Positions 23,478 to 34,419 are shown, counted from the stretch's first letter. The stretch: DNA of 64,000 nucleotides from Siphonodentalium dalli (GCA_032622095.1 CP136065.1:150789577-150853576); one strand, 5' to 3'. Notes: a model not told the origin generated them from the letters alone. Numbers and translations: made by a program.

Positions 23478-23725
23478 CTCTTTTTCAAAACCCAAAACTT
23501 CAAAAATTTCAAAAAATTCAAAAACTTCAAAAATTTCAAAAATTTCAAAAATTTCCAAAACTTCAAAAATTTCAAGTTTTTGAAATTTTTAAAATATTTG
23601 AAAGTTTTTGAAATTTTGAAATTTTTGAAATTTTTGAAGTTTTGGAAATTTTTAAAATATTTGAAAGTTTTTGAAATTTTGGAAATTTTTGAAGTTTTTG
23701 AAATTTTGGAAGTTTTGGGTTTTGA
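23478..23725. repeat. Inverted low-complexity satellite (TTCAAAAA)n/(TTTTTGAA)n
   Basis: About 100 bp of TTCAAAAA/TTCAAAAATT repeats switch near 23577 to about 145 bp of the complementary TTTTTGAA pattern, giving one long foldback. The K/F-rich ORFs on both strands are artefacts. Confidence 0.85.
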
Positions 23726-23935
23726 ATTTTTTTTTTTTTTTGGGAATATTTTAGTACAAACAATTTTAACCCCAAAAAATCTAATTTTAGATGTAGATCT
23801 AACGAGACTCGCGTACTACTTGTCCCAACTCAAAATTGCATCTTTTTCTGTGACTTGTGTGAGCCAATATCGCAATAAACATTGGATTAATTACCCAGGA
23901 GAAATGCCAACATTGTGAGCGACGCAAATCAAAAT

Positions 23936-24540
23936 CATGAAATTTGCTCGAGTACTATTCATATAACTTAATAAATGAACACAGATTCACGACGTCGCCA
24001 TTTTAGTCGCGTGTTCATGTTATGACATCACATATTACGTCATAAAACGATGGAATTGGAGCCCGTAAGCCTCTCTAAACCGAACACCATTCGGATCGTC
24101 CCTTCTGTTCGGTTTCGAGGTGTGTTCGGTTCATAGAAATTTGAACTTGAACCTCTCCTTTCCAGAAACCACGACGGTCAAACCCCGGAAATATCGAAGT
24201 GAGTATATAATTAAATGTTGATCCCGTAGGGTAAAGCGGGGTACAATAGACACTGTGGGGAATATGGCCGGACACTCATATATATACGTTTCGCCATTAA
24301 ATTTCCTTGTAGGAATTGTAATTCCCACTCATCAGTTAACTAATTTGGAAATTTTACCCCAAATTGAATTTTTTTATGTGATAAAAAATGTTCATGTTTG
24401 CAAAAACATCTTGAGTCACATATATATAGGCCTACTAAAGGCAACCGATTTTAAGCATCAGTATGTTCCATCAGATACAATGGACATGTATGCATGGTGA
24501 TGAACATTTCAATACAAGCATACTTGAATCTGGATCTATA
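23936..24540 (+). repeat. Repeat R7, copy 1 (uninterrupted)
   Basis: Shares with 25125-25640 the landmarks 'gctcgagtactattcatat', 'acgacgtcgccatt', 'cctctctaaacc', 'cagaaaccacgacggtcaaa' and 'gagtatataattaaatgttg'. Past the position where copy 2 is interrupted, it continues 'ggcctactaaaggcaaccgattttaagcatcag', so it is a paralogous empty site for the element at 25641-26114. Carries a CRE-like ATGACATCA/ACGTCAT inverted pair near 24022-24042. Confidence 0.82.
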
Positions 24541-24579
24541 GCAATATTAATGATATAAGTGCCCTTTTTTTTACCACTG

Positions 24580-24700
24580 TCATGAGTACTATTCATGTAA
24601 TTTAATAAATTCTGAACCCACTTTCATGACGTCGCCATTCTAGTCGCGTGTTCGTGTTATGACGTCATATATTGCGTCATAAAACGATGGAACTGGAAAA
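24580..24700 (+). repeat. Repeat R7, partial copy
   Basis: Matches only the first ~120 bp of R7 ('catgagtactattcat' to 'cgtcataaaacgatggaa') and includes the palindrome ATGACGTCAT near 24660. Confidence 0.75.
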
Positions 24701-25124
24701 TCTGGCTACATATTTATTTATCTCAAAGGTTGTCTTAGAACAAAGTCCTGAGGCCGCAATGAAGTGGAAGATTCCAGAAAGGGAAATGCAAGAAATTGTT
24801 GCGTACAAAGTTTAAACCCATGCCCTGTGAACACTTTAAATGTATGTACTGGGGACAACCCACAATCTACTCTGGTACATCATGCTTGGTACGTGGGTAT
24901 AGTATACTGGGGTAGGCAGCTAGGATTATATGATATTTATATAACCATCTGTTCATATTCATGTGGGTCTAATGAACGAGACTTCATGATTGTTTGGCAA
25001 ATCACATTCTTGAGTACCGTATATAGATGAATGAAAAGCAACTTACATTAATTTTATAAAGGGATAAATAAATTAAATCTCAGTAAATGATCTATATAGG
25101 CCTACTTAAGGTATTATTTTCGAC

Positions 25125-25640
25125 CACTGTCATGAATTTTGCTCGAGTACTATTCATATAAGACACATAACTTAATAAATGAACCCAGTTTACGACGTCG
25201 CCATTGTAGTCGCGCGTTCATGTTATGACGTCATAAAACGATGTAATTGGAGCCCGTAAACCTCTCTAAACCAAACACCATTCGGATCGGCCATTCTATT
25301 CGGGTTAGAGGTGTGTTCGGTTCATAGATACTTTAACCTGAACCTGAACCTTTCTTTTCCAGAAACCACGACGGTCAAACCCGGAAATATCGAAGTGAGT
25401 ATATAATTAAATGTTGATCCCATAGGGTAAAGCGGGGTGTAGAAAATAGACACTGTGTGGAGTATGGCCGGACAGAATCCGGACACTGAGATATAAGTTT
25501 CGCCATTAAATTTCCATATAGAAATTGTAATTCCCACTCATCAGTTAACTAATTTAGAAATTTTACCCCAAATTTAATTTTTGGGGCATTTTAATTAAAA
25601 TTTTATGTTCGCAAAAACATCTTAAGTCACGTATACTAAC
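25125..25640 (+). repeat. Repeat R7, copy 2, left part
   Basis: Aligns with copy 1 from 'catgaattttgctcgagtac' and ends in 'aagtcacgtatactaac'. The repeat resumes at 26115 after a MITE insertion and is interrupted again at about 26170-26452. Confidence 0.82.
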
Positions 25641-26114
25641 GCTGATGGGGTCATTGTCACAAGGCTCCTGTCACATTCGTAGCCAGCTTTTTAAATCGAT
25701 CACAAATGTAGCCAGCTTTTCTACGGCGATCACATTTGTAGCCAGCTTTTCATATGAGCCTCAATGAACAAGATTAGGTTAGTCTCATTTTTCTGAGTTG
25801 ATGAATGAAAAACAACATAAATTTTAATTTTATATCAGTTCATCTAATAACCCGAGGTTACCGATCAATGTCGTTAGAACTTAGATGCTCGAATTATATT
25901 CCAATATAAGTTGATAAACGAAGTCAGTTTTGGAGCATGACGTCGATATTTTAGTCACGAACGCGATGACGTCATATTTCGCGCCATATAAAGCATGGAA
26001 TTAAAAAAGCTGGCTACGAATGTGATCGCCGCAGAAAAGCTGGCTACATTTGTGATCGATTTAAAAAGCTGGCTACGAATGTGACCGGAGCCTTGTGACA
26101 ATGACCCCATCGGC
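25641..26114. mobile_element. 474-bp foldback MITE with 9-bp target duplication
   Basis: Terminal inverted repeats start GCTGATGGGGTCATTGTCAC and extend about 105 bp. Each arm contains three diverged copies of a ~29-bp 'gatcacatttgtagccagctttt' unit. The exact 9-bp duplication TATACTAAC lies at 25632-25640 and 26115-26123. No ORF of note. Subterminal tandem repeats plus a 9-bp duplication point to a Mutator-like or foldback family. The insertion sits within repeat R7, whose copy 1 lacks it. Confidence 0.88.
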
Positions 26115-26169
26115 TATACTAACTAGGCATGCAATCGATTGTAAGCATCAGTTTGTTCCATTAGATACA

Positions 26170-26452
26170 TATTCTACACCGTTCAGTCAGATAAGTTCAA
26201 TCCATGAATGTCACCTTCATTGTTACTATAGCTACCTTTATTCAGTTTATTGTGATTTAAGTCTGACAAATAACCAGTAATTATGGGGGGATAACCGGAA
26301 GCGGATGATTGACGTATGTACGTCATCCTTCTTGGCGACAACGTCAACAAGAATAGTTCCGACTTGTATTCCACTAGAGGTACACACTAATATGTATTCA
26401 ACGGCTGGGATTCCGTTGAATACATGTGACTGACGTCAATGGGTGTGGACTA
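26170..26452. mobile_element. Second insertion within R7 copy 2
   Basis: Copy 1 reads directly 'ccatcagatacaatggacatg', whereas copy 2 has about 283 extra bases between 'ccattagataca' and 'tggacattg'. The extra DNA contains the palindrome GTATTCAACGG..CCGTTGAATAC (26393-26423). Exact ends and target duplication are unresolved. Confidence 0.6.
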
Positions 26453-26670
26453 AAATGGACATTGTATACATGGTGATGAAAATCTCAACACAAACATAAT
26501 TGAATCTGATCTGGTAATCTGACCATTCTATTCGGGTTCGAGGTGTGTTCGGTTCACAGAAACTTGAACCTGAACTTGAACCTCTCTTTTCCAGAAACGA
26601 CGACGGTCCAACCCCTGAATGATCGAGGTGAGTGTATATACGGTATATAATTAAATGTCGATCCCAAAGT
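26453..26670 (+). repeat. Repeat R7, end of copy 2 and partial copy 3
   Basis: It begins with the right end of copy 2 ('gtatacatggtgatgaa'). It then restarts at about 26525 with 'attctattcgggttcgaggtgtgttcggttca' through 'gagtgtatatacggtatataatt', matching 24107-24210. Confidence 0.7.
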
Positions 26671-26965
26671 GCACTGTCAAAAAGAATTTCTCAATATGAG
26701 AAAAAAAAACTTAAACAAAATTTTCTAGGGAGAATAGCTAGAAAAATGTTTCTCAACATATTTTTTAGGCACAAGAAATCTAAGAAAATATTTACTAGAT
26801 TAAGAATTCCACGAATGTTTGTTTTTTTTCTTGAGCAAGAAAATAAAATCTAGCTGCCGGAAGAATCCCGAAGCTGCAAGCCCTCGCGTATATATGATAA
26901 ATCAGCGTGAAAATCCGATTAACATATGTGCATGAACTGTAACATAAACCATGTCTCGATTAACC

Positions 26966-27370
26966 ATTTCATGACTGGAGCTTCATGAATTTTTGCGAAA
27001 ACCCTGTGCCAATGCATTGTCTTTAACTATTTATATCGACCATACATAGTCGCCTCGCATATATAAGAGAATGTAAGAAAAAATGATAAAAAATTGTTTA
27101 AGAATGTAAGATAGAATGCTAAGAAATGATAAAAAATGATAAAGAATGTAAGAAAAAATTATCAAATATGATCAAACATTTGTTAAAGAATATAAGAAAA
27201 AATAATAAAATTGTTAAAGATTGCAAGAATTTTTTTTAAACAAAACTATAAAAAATGTAAGTAAAATTTTAAAAAAAATGTTAAAGAATGTAAGCAAAAA
27301 TTAAAAAAAAAAATTGTAAGGCCAATGCATTCTCTTATATATGCGAGGCGACGATATATGGTCGATACAA
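26966..27370. mobile_element. MITE with GCCAATGCATT..GCGAGGCGAC arms
   Basis: Starts 'taaccatttcatgactggagcttc', like the TTAA-flanked MITEs at 50719 and 55992. It contains an inverted pair 'gccaatgcatt..cgcctcgcatatataagagaatg' (27010-27075) and 'gccaatgcattctcttatatatgcgaggcga' (27321-27351). Between them is an A-rich tract of degenerate 'aaaaatgataaaaaatgttaaagaatgtaag' repeats. No TTAA right border was identified. Confidence 0.6.
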
Positions 27371-27479
27371 ATAATATTAATATTCCTGAGATCACCGGAG
27401 CGCATCAATCGGCCACGACTCAACCATTCCGACATTAACTTATATAATACCAGCGGTCCTTCTATTAAATAGCTATTTA

Positions 27480-27650
27480 GTTATATCAAAATTTCATTTT
27501 GTGATATCACTATGAATGGATATATATATATATGATATAACAAAATCGAATCTATGATATCACTAAATATTTTATGATATCACAAATTCGATTAAAAGTG
27601 AATAAATAAATTTATGATATCATAAAATCGAATATATGATATCAATACTA
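27480..27650. repeat. Cluster of TGATATCA palindromes
   Basis: At least six TGATATCA or related ATGATATCA sites occur within 170 bp, interleaved with 'aaatcgaat' strings in both orientations. Confidence 0.65.
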
Positions 27651-27656
27651 AGCATT

Positions 27657-27660
<4 letters not shown>

Positions 27661-27691
<31 letters not shown>

Positions 27692-27711
27692 TCCTCTCTC
27701 TCTCTCTCTCT
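27661..27711 (+). repeat. (CT)n microsatellite
   Basis: About 50 bp of CT dinucleotides with two interruptions. Confidence 0.95.
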
Positions 27712-28154
27712 GTACCGATAAAGCGTTTATTATATTACACATTTTTAGTTCATCCCATGTCACAAAGGGCAAAACTACTTCGTTACACCATCCCATGTCA
27801 TCACCCTGGCAAAAGTACTCCATTGAACGTTCCCAGTCATCACCCGAAACTCCCAATTTAAGGCCAAGGTCGAGGAACTATTTTTTGTTGAATTTGGGGG
27901 TGATTCGCACAAACGCGTAATAATACAAAACAAATCTTTCGTAATAAGTCTTAACAGATCCGTTTACGCTTCAAACGAACAGACCTGTTAAATAGTTTCC
28001 AACTTCCGGTGACCTAATTTCACGGGATACTGATACCAACTTCAAAGGATACTGATACGGAATTCATAGAATACCGATACGGCTCACGACCAGACAAGCG
28101 TTTTCCGACTGTTCGGAATTTATCGCCAAACAATAGTGGTATTTGTAAGGGATT

Positions 28155-28510
28155 GGTGGTAGTCATATAATAACACTTAAGGGCTTTGTGGACCCAATTT
28201 TCCAAAATTTCCCTAAATTTTATAGAGTCAGAATAAAGGATTCTGTTCATGTATATTAGTAATAATAGAAACCATGCCCATTGATGCAGCATTTTGAGAG
28301 TATACTTCATGGTGGATTATGTTAGAAATACAAAATGTGAACTTTATTGAGATTTCCAAAAAATTAATTTACAGGCAATGGTCCAAGAAAAACAAAGTCC
28401 AAATTTAAGAATAAAATATGGGAATATGTACTGAACACTGTGATGAATGATGTATTACAAAAAGAATATTATATTTCTTGAGTGTTCTTTGATAAAATGA
28501 CTTTGAACCG
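28155..28510 (-). repeat. Dispersed repeat R2, inverse copy
   Basis: The inverse of this segment matches 63600-63930: 'ggaccattgcctgtaaat', 'cataatccaccatgaag', 'catgaacagaatcctttat' and 'ttgggtccacaaag' occur in the same order. Non-coding dispersed repeat. Confidence 0.8.
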
Positions 28511-28659
28511 GTTGTTGACAAATGATATACTAACTTCATAATATGGTTGACTGAGAGGCAGCAGTTAATGGGTCAACCTTTCATGGCTGATGTCCAGTCC
28601 GATATGAATGGCTTTTTACGTTACCGAACTTACATGGGTGCATGTGGGGACATGAGACC

Positions 28660-29020
28660 CCCGCCAACTATGGTCAAAGTTTTCACCAGTTGGAAACCAT
28701 ATTAGTTGGAAATTTTACACCAACAATGATTTGAAATTGTTCTGGTAGTCTGATTTTTCAACCATTAATGTATGTGGAATTAGTGGTTTTAGACCAATAT
28801 TTGCATTTCTTCCTACTTCGGTCAAAATAATAGCTTGGAATTTCTTCCAAGCCCCACCCTCCCCGGTGTCCAGTCAAAATTCAAGGCATATGAGGTACCA
28901 GGTGGGAAATTCAAAGACGATGGGGGGAGGGGGTGTCTTGGGTTTTTGGCCCGGTTCAAGAGGGGGGGGGGGGTGCAGTCAGAAATCCATGGACATCCTC
29001 CGTCAGCGGAAACCCTCAAA
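28660..29020 (+). repeat. Dispersed repeat R3, copy 1
   Basis: Shares with 43440-43930 the series 'ggtcaaa.ttttca.cagttgga', 'attagttggaaattt', 'caccaaca', 'gaccaatatttgcat' and a long G/C tract (G12 at 28962). An inverse, more diverged copy lies at about 54620-55010. Confidence 0.72.
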
Positions 29021-29365
29021 AGATATACGTCCCCACACATATCCATATAATAGTTCAGCGATTATGTCAAACAATCAAAAATGGAATTACGAAGTCAATT
29101 GTTGAAACAGGTTATAATATTGATGGATCATAACTCGAGTGCGTTAACGGTTACCAGCGTGTCCCTTATAGAGATTAGTTAACGGATACCGATGGCCACC
29201 AATCAAGGTGAACACATATCACCAACTGGCGATAAATTATCAGCGCGCTGCCTTCGTCGGGTATTTTCCGGTATTATTTATTTCATTGGTCAAGTAAGTC
29301 ACATGGGGCATACCTGATATTTTCCTGCCCGCCATGTGTACGCGCCCTAACTGATATGTTTCCAG

Positions 29366-29576
29366 GATGTGGCGTCAAAGCAGATGTCTACTTTATGTAC
29401 GATCAACGTCAGCTCGGATATGAAGGTGTTCAATTGGTCAGTAATTTTGTGAGAAATATCGTCCCGTTGAGAAATTTTGACTGGATGAACTTCGGAACAA
29501 TTACGACATGCGACAACAGCAACAAGATCAGACTCGGAGCTTGGAGATTTCCAGAAGTGGTTGCGAAATTTGATGC
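29366..29576 (+). CDS. vWA domain, first exon, MIDAS lost
   Basis: The exon follows acceptor 'ctgatatgtttccag' in phase 1, starts with a bracketing cysteine (CGVKADVYFMYDQ), and ends at a GTATCA donor in phase 2. The phase-2 end joins the exon at 31746 to give ..VVAKFDANAVTQVSVLLDEL, a normal vWA core. The usual D-x-S-x-S is replaced by D-Q-R-Q-L, so metal-dependent ligand binding is unlikely. Beta-strand hydrophobic patterns are kept ('VYFMYD', 'FDWMNFGTITT'). The frame also stays open through the donor into the LINE fragment in the intron, forming one 445-codon ORF. The domain type is secure; the whole gene is not known. Confidence 0.78.
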
Positions 29577-29579
29577 GTA

Positions 29580-31018
29580 TCAAGCTTGGAAACTTGAGGC
29601 GAACATTAATAAGACCAAAACAATCATCTTCGCGAACAAGTTACCAAGAAATTTTCCTGTGTTCACATACAGAGGGCAGGAAATACTAATTGTAAAAGAA
29701 TTCAGATATCTTGGGATTCAATTTTTCTACAATGGGAGATTTTGTCAGTCCATAAAGAGTACCACAAATACTGCGACAAAGGCAATGTATGGTTTATTGA
29801 AAAAAATTCGCAAACTCAAGTTACCTATCGATATTTCGCTGAAACTATTCGATTGTATGATTCTGCCAATTATGCTATACGGAAGTGAGGTCTGGTGTTT
29901 CGAAAGAATACAGGCCCTAGAGACGCTCCACCTTAAGTTTTGTAAAATTATAACGTCAATGAAATCGAGTACACCTAACTATATGGTATATGCAGAACTT
30001 GGAAGGCACCCGATATCAATAGAAATAAAATATAGAGCACTATCGTATTGGTCAAAGCTAGTGAGTCATGATGGGTCAGAACTAGCAAAGAACATATTTC
30101 TTTTATTGAGGTATGTACATGAAGACAATATCGTATTAAAAGACAAGATCAAATGGTTTAGCTTTGTGGAAGGGATTCTTCACGAAGTAAACATGGACCA
30201 CATTTGGTCAAGTCAGTCATCGCTAAGCAGAACAGCGTTAAGATACATAAAAAGTCAACTGATTGAAAATTATGAACGTAATCTTTTTGACAGTCTGAAG
30301 TCGTCCTCATCTACCAGAGCAATATTCTACAGCAACATTAAGGACTCGATAAAAATGAATCGATATCTAGTATATTTGCCAGCCCATTTATCTAACTTCT
30401 TACTGAAAATACGAACATCAAACCATAAATTACCAGTTGAAAAGAATAGATGGACGAAAGGAAAAAATAATAATGATTTAAACTGTGTTTTGTGCAGCAA
30501 TAGCCCATGTGATGAATACCATTTTATGATCATATGCCAAGAGCTAAAACACTTACGTGAATTATATATTCCAAAATATTATTGGGATAAACCAAACCGA
30601 AATAAATTCCATGGACTACTTTCTCTTGAAAACATGAGCGTTCTGAAAAGACTGAGCATATTTATTAAATTGGCATTGAAAAAGATTTCTTAAATATAAT
30701 ATTATATACACAGATGAAATATATATACATGTATGTTTGTATGTGTATATATATGTGTGTGTGTGTGTGTAATGCGACACATCCATAAATTGGGAATTGC
30801 ATACTTATGCAAGGTAATTGTTAATGAATCTTATGTATAAGTGCTGTGTACAGTTATTGTATTATGGTGGATTTGTTACGAAAATATGATAATGATAATT
30901 GTTAACGTATAAATTGTTTGTATAAACTGTTTCTGTGTATATATGTATATATATGTTTTGGCTATGTTCCAACTTAAATGTTGGCTTTGCAAATAAACAA
31001 TCAATCAACAATCAATCA
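29580..31018 (+). mobile_element. 5'-truncated LINE with 3' tail, inside vWA intron
   Basis: From 29587 the frame encodes the downstream RT and C-terminal region of a non-LTR retrotransposon: 'WKLEANINKTK', 'FRYLGIQFFYNG', 'LPIMLYGSEVW', then 'LRTSNHKLPVEKNRW' and a zinc-knuckle-like 'CVLCSNSPCDEYHFMIIC', with stop at 30693. A 3' UTR with AATAAA (30992) and a short (AATC)n tail follows. The catalytic RT core (FxDD) and endonuclease are missing, so it cannot move. The ORF is intact for over 360 codons. Related pieces lie at 46249-46640 (-) and 63425-63592 (+). Confidence 0.85.
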
Positions 31019-31077
31019 ATAATACAAGAAACTATACATGTTACGGGGTGGCTATTGAAATGCCGCTCTTTCTAAGT

Positions 31078-31261
31078 TTCTAGTCAGAATGGCCTGATGC
31101 ACTGACGAGTAGTACATCGATTTTCAAGCTTAATTTGGTTTGAGGGACATCTCAATGTACCATTCCGATCGACACATGGCCATTTCGATAAGAAATGATA
31201 ATTTGTTCACGCTCAAAGAACAATATACCGCTCTTTGGTGCATCAAGCCATTCTGGCTAAA
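31078..31261. repeat. Small inverted repeat
   Basis: 'agtcagaatggcctgatgcac' (31083-31103) pairs with 'gtgcatcaagccattctg' (31239-31256), inside the intron of the second vWA domain. MITE-like; family unknown. Confidence 0.6.
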
Positions 31262-31410
31262 GAGTGGTGTGTATATATATATATACAGTAATGCTCTAAT
31301 TAATCGACTCCTTAACCACAGCAGAATTATGGGTAACTTTTCAGGATTTAGTCGGAAATATGGCTTGTTGCCATTCATCGGAAAGCTCTCGGTAAATTTC
31401 GTGATACTTT

Positions 31411-31630
31411 AGTGATAATACGGCCATATTTTGGTGAACAAAATGTTGATATATAACAAGTTTTGGGAAATTTGATACAAATTAAGTTGACAGTGGTTAG
31501 ACTTATTTCGTTGCAATAAATCGATTCTGATAACTAAAGCGTATTTTTGAAGAAATTGTGTTGTTGTTGTTGTTGTTATTGTAGTAACTTGATGATATGG
31601 GAACCGTCTGATCGGATTGGTTACCTTTAA
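31411..31630. repeat. Half copy of the palindromic MITE family of 38-41 kb
   Basis: 'gtgataatacggccatattt', 'aacaaaatgttgat' and 'gacagtggttag..gattctgataactaaagcg' match 38697-38850, and 'gatcggatt.g.tacctttaa' matches the family end at 41437. Confidence 0.65.
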
Positions 31631-31745
31631 ATTGAGTTCGCTAAAAAAATGCACAATGATGCTATCAATTTGAAAACATGCATATCATGCATGTATATAT
31701 ATAGCTATTGTAATATACTTCTTGAAATTTTGCCGCATGTTTCAG

Positions 31746-32044
31746 AAATGCTGTGACTCAGGTATCAGTGCTTCTTGATGAGCTGAACGCCAATGGGTTC
31801 ACTGCTGCTAGTGGGTACAGAGCTGGTTCATTGAAGGTTGCTGTATTGTTTATAAAGGGCAAATTAGATAAACCCAGGTATGCCATTGATGCGGCAAAGA
31901 GAGCGCGTGAATCAGGCGTTGGGTTGTATGTCGTTGACTTGGGATGCGCTGGAAGTAGTGCACGTGACTTAGCACCAGATTGTGACATCATCCCTGGGAA
32001 TTCGGTATCTGATGCGAACAATCTGCTGGATAAGTTATGTAAAG
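31746..32044 (+). CDS. vWA domain, second exon, MIDAS lost
   Basis: Acceptor 'gccgcatgtttcag' and donor GTGAGA bound an exon entering in phase 2 and leaving in phase 1, so with 29366-29576 it makes a symmetric 1-1 vWA unit. It reads NAVTQVSVLLDELNANGFTA, 'LKVAVLFIKGKL' where a MIDAS domain would have a T-D-G, 'AKRARESGVGLYVVDLG', and closes with 'LLDKLCK', the closing cysteine. Without the Asp of the T-D-G motif, metal binding is doubtful. It probably belongs to the same gene as the 16741 exon (same strand and phase), but this is inference. Confidence 0.8.
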
Positions 32045-33463
32045 GTGAGACGAATTTCGTTTGATTCTATAATCAAGATATAGCATATTCCAAATGACCT
32101 ATATAATATTCGCTTTTTCTCGGTATATCCAAATAGGTCGATAAGTACTTGAATTACCTTTCTACGAGCATTATATGTCCCAGAAAGACGCATTGAAGTC
32201 ATATAAAATACAACTTTGAAAAACTGTGCCATTTGTTTTCATCGGAATTCTGGGTTCGGAAATGGAATATCCGGAAAAGGTAACTATAGTTAACAACTTC
32301 ACTCACTGCTTTCTCTCGTTTTGATCATCAAAATTATGTAGTATATCATAAAAGTTTCATGCAGAGGGAAGATATGCAGCTCTAGATTTGCTTCCCATGG
32401 TTCATAGTTGCAATTTTTGTATTCTTTAAAAAACAGCTCTTCAAATAATCTTTATAACAATCTTTAAAAACGCTTCTTCAAATATCTCCGTTATTTATTT
32501 ATCCTCGATTAATCCTAAGATCATTTTTTTTTTAAACACTTCTTCTTAGTCAATATTAATCCTCGACTAATCCCAAGTTCACTCTTAATATATATCTTGA
32601 TTTAATATAATGACCCAATATATAGGTATACACGTGTGCCCCCCTGTTGTTCTGATTAAATATTAAACAATATCTATAATCACCCCTTCGATTAAGTATT
32701 TATTTATATGCAATCCTATAAGAATGGCCTGGTCTGGCCATATCTTCCATCCACAGTCTACTCAAGTGATAACGAACTGCTTTCACATAAATGAGCTTAA
32801 CGTTGGGTTCGCACGAAGCGTACATCTTTCACATAAAGCTATATGCGCATATATATAGTTTGCGGTTGTGGTAACGAATTTTTCCTGATCCGTTCATCGT
32901 CGGATGCGTTTGTCTTGCGAAATTACCTTCACATGTTTGCGGTTTCGTTCCGTTATTATGGCCATACGAAAACTGTCGGATAGTTGTGTGTTTCAGTTAT
33001 CTTCAGCATGGAAGGCTAAATATGCATGCATATAGATCGAATCCGACTGCAAAAACCGAGATATATTCCTACTGATACCCATTCTCCAGAATGTTTCCCA
33101 AAAAATATATGTGCCAAACACGCAATACTACACCCCCTTCAAGCCTAATTCTGCATGCTAAACAAAGTAGCCTGTGCAAACATGCAATACTATATACCCC
33201 CAAGTAGACCCCGAAGCCACGAAAAATAGTTTTTGTGGCTGGCTCAACATATTTCATGGCTTGTTAGCTAGCTTAGCCGGTTCAGTCGCCACGTTCGTGG
33301 CTGACGAAATATGGCGGCTCAGCCGGCTGAGACGTTATCGTTCAGCGTATTTTCGTTTCCGAAATGTTCCTAATCCCCGGTTATAGACCCCGTTTGTTTT
33401 AGCGTTTGTGGTGAACCCGTAGAATTCCAGACCATACGTAATATTTTGGAGTTGGGCTTTTCC
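32045..33463. other. No gene seen; includes repeat R4
   Basis: Mostly AT-rich. The part at 32110-32230 ('acttgaattacctttct..cccagaaagac.cattgaagtcat') recurs at 49345-49460 in P450 intron 3. No exon was recognised. Confidence 0.5.
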
Positions 33464-33471
33464 ATTATGGC

Positions 33472-34419
33472 CAGTGTTCGCGCTGTCGGTAGCCAAATTA
33501 GCCAATGGCTAATCTTTTTCGAATTTGGCTAATAAAAATTTCATTTGGCTAAAATTTTGGCTAAACTTTTTTTGACCCCAAATGGAGACTGAAAGCATGA
33601 ATTTTTGGCAAGTGGGTTTTCAATTCTGTGATGTGAACGATCTAGTCCGAAAACATCGTAAGTGGGAATATATCGCCGACTGTATAAAGGGAAACCCGAT
33701 CGCGGACAGTACAAAGGGAAACCCGTCACTCTGCACGAAACAGCAAAAAAATCATTATTTTACATTTAATCCGCTAATCCCGCATTGTCTGTCTGGTCAC
33801 TCACGGGACTCCTGCACAATGCATGTGTATGATGACATTGTATTTATGACGGCCAAGGTTTATGAGCACCAAGTGTAAGACAATAGCTTAATCAGCCAAA
33901 TGTGAATCACGACAGATATTTGTCGTCAATACCGATACATTCAAAATAATATGCATGCTTTTATGACAGATTGCAATTTGATAATGTCGTAACAATATTA
34001 AGTTATTAGTTTCCAGATGTCACTTAAATATTTTCGCAAGAATAATTAATATTTAATGATTTAAAAAAAGATATTGATATAAAACAAAAATTTAATGACA
34101 TTAAGAACGACAATCCCTGGTTACCCCCCACCCCCCCACCCCCCCATAAAGATTAATATTTTTTTAATAAATGATATATATAAAATTATTTCTAGTTCAT
34201 AAAAATTAGTTAAATTATTGTGTATTTTACCTGTGTCTGTTAGATTTGACGTTTTAGTCATTAATTGTGAACCGACCAGAAAACGATTATTTAATTTGGC
34301 CATAGTTTTTTTTAATTTGGCTAAAAAACATTTGGCTAAAGTTTTTTTCATTTGGCTAATAAAATTTTCATTTGGCTAAACTTTTGGCTAAAGTTTTTTT
34401 CGGTCCAGCGCGAACACTG
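33472..34419. mobile_element. Non-autonomous hAT element, 948 bp
   Basis: The termini are inverse copies, CAGTGTTCGCGCTG and CAGCGCGAACACTG, starting with the CAGTG typical of hAT transposons. They are flanked by the exact 8-bp duplication ATTATGGC (33464-33471 and 34420-34427), the size hAT transposases make. Both subterminal regions carry at least eight copies of TTTGGCTAA, probably transposase-binding repeats. Internal ORFs are short and none resembles a transposase. Confidence 0.93.

Noticed and set aside
23393-23918. K/F/L-rich ORFs on both strands
   Set aside because: Products of the TTCAAAAA simple repeat and its inverse.
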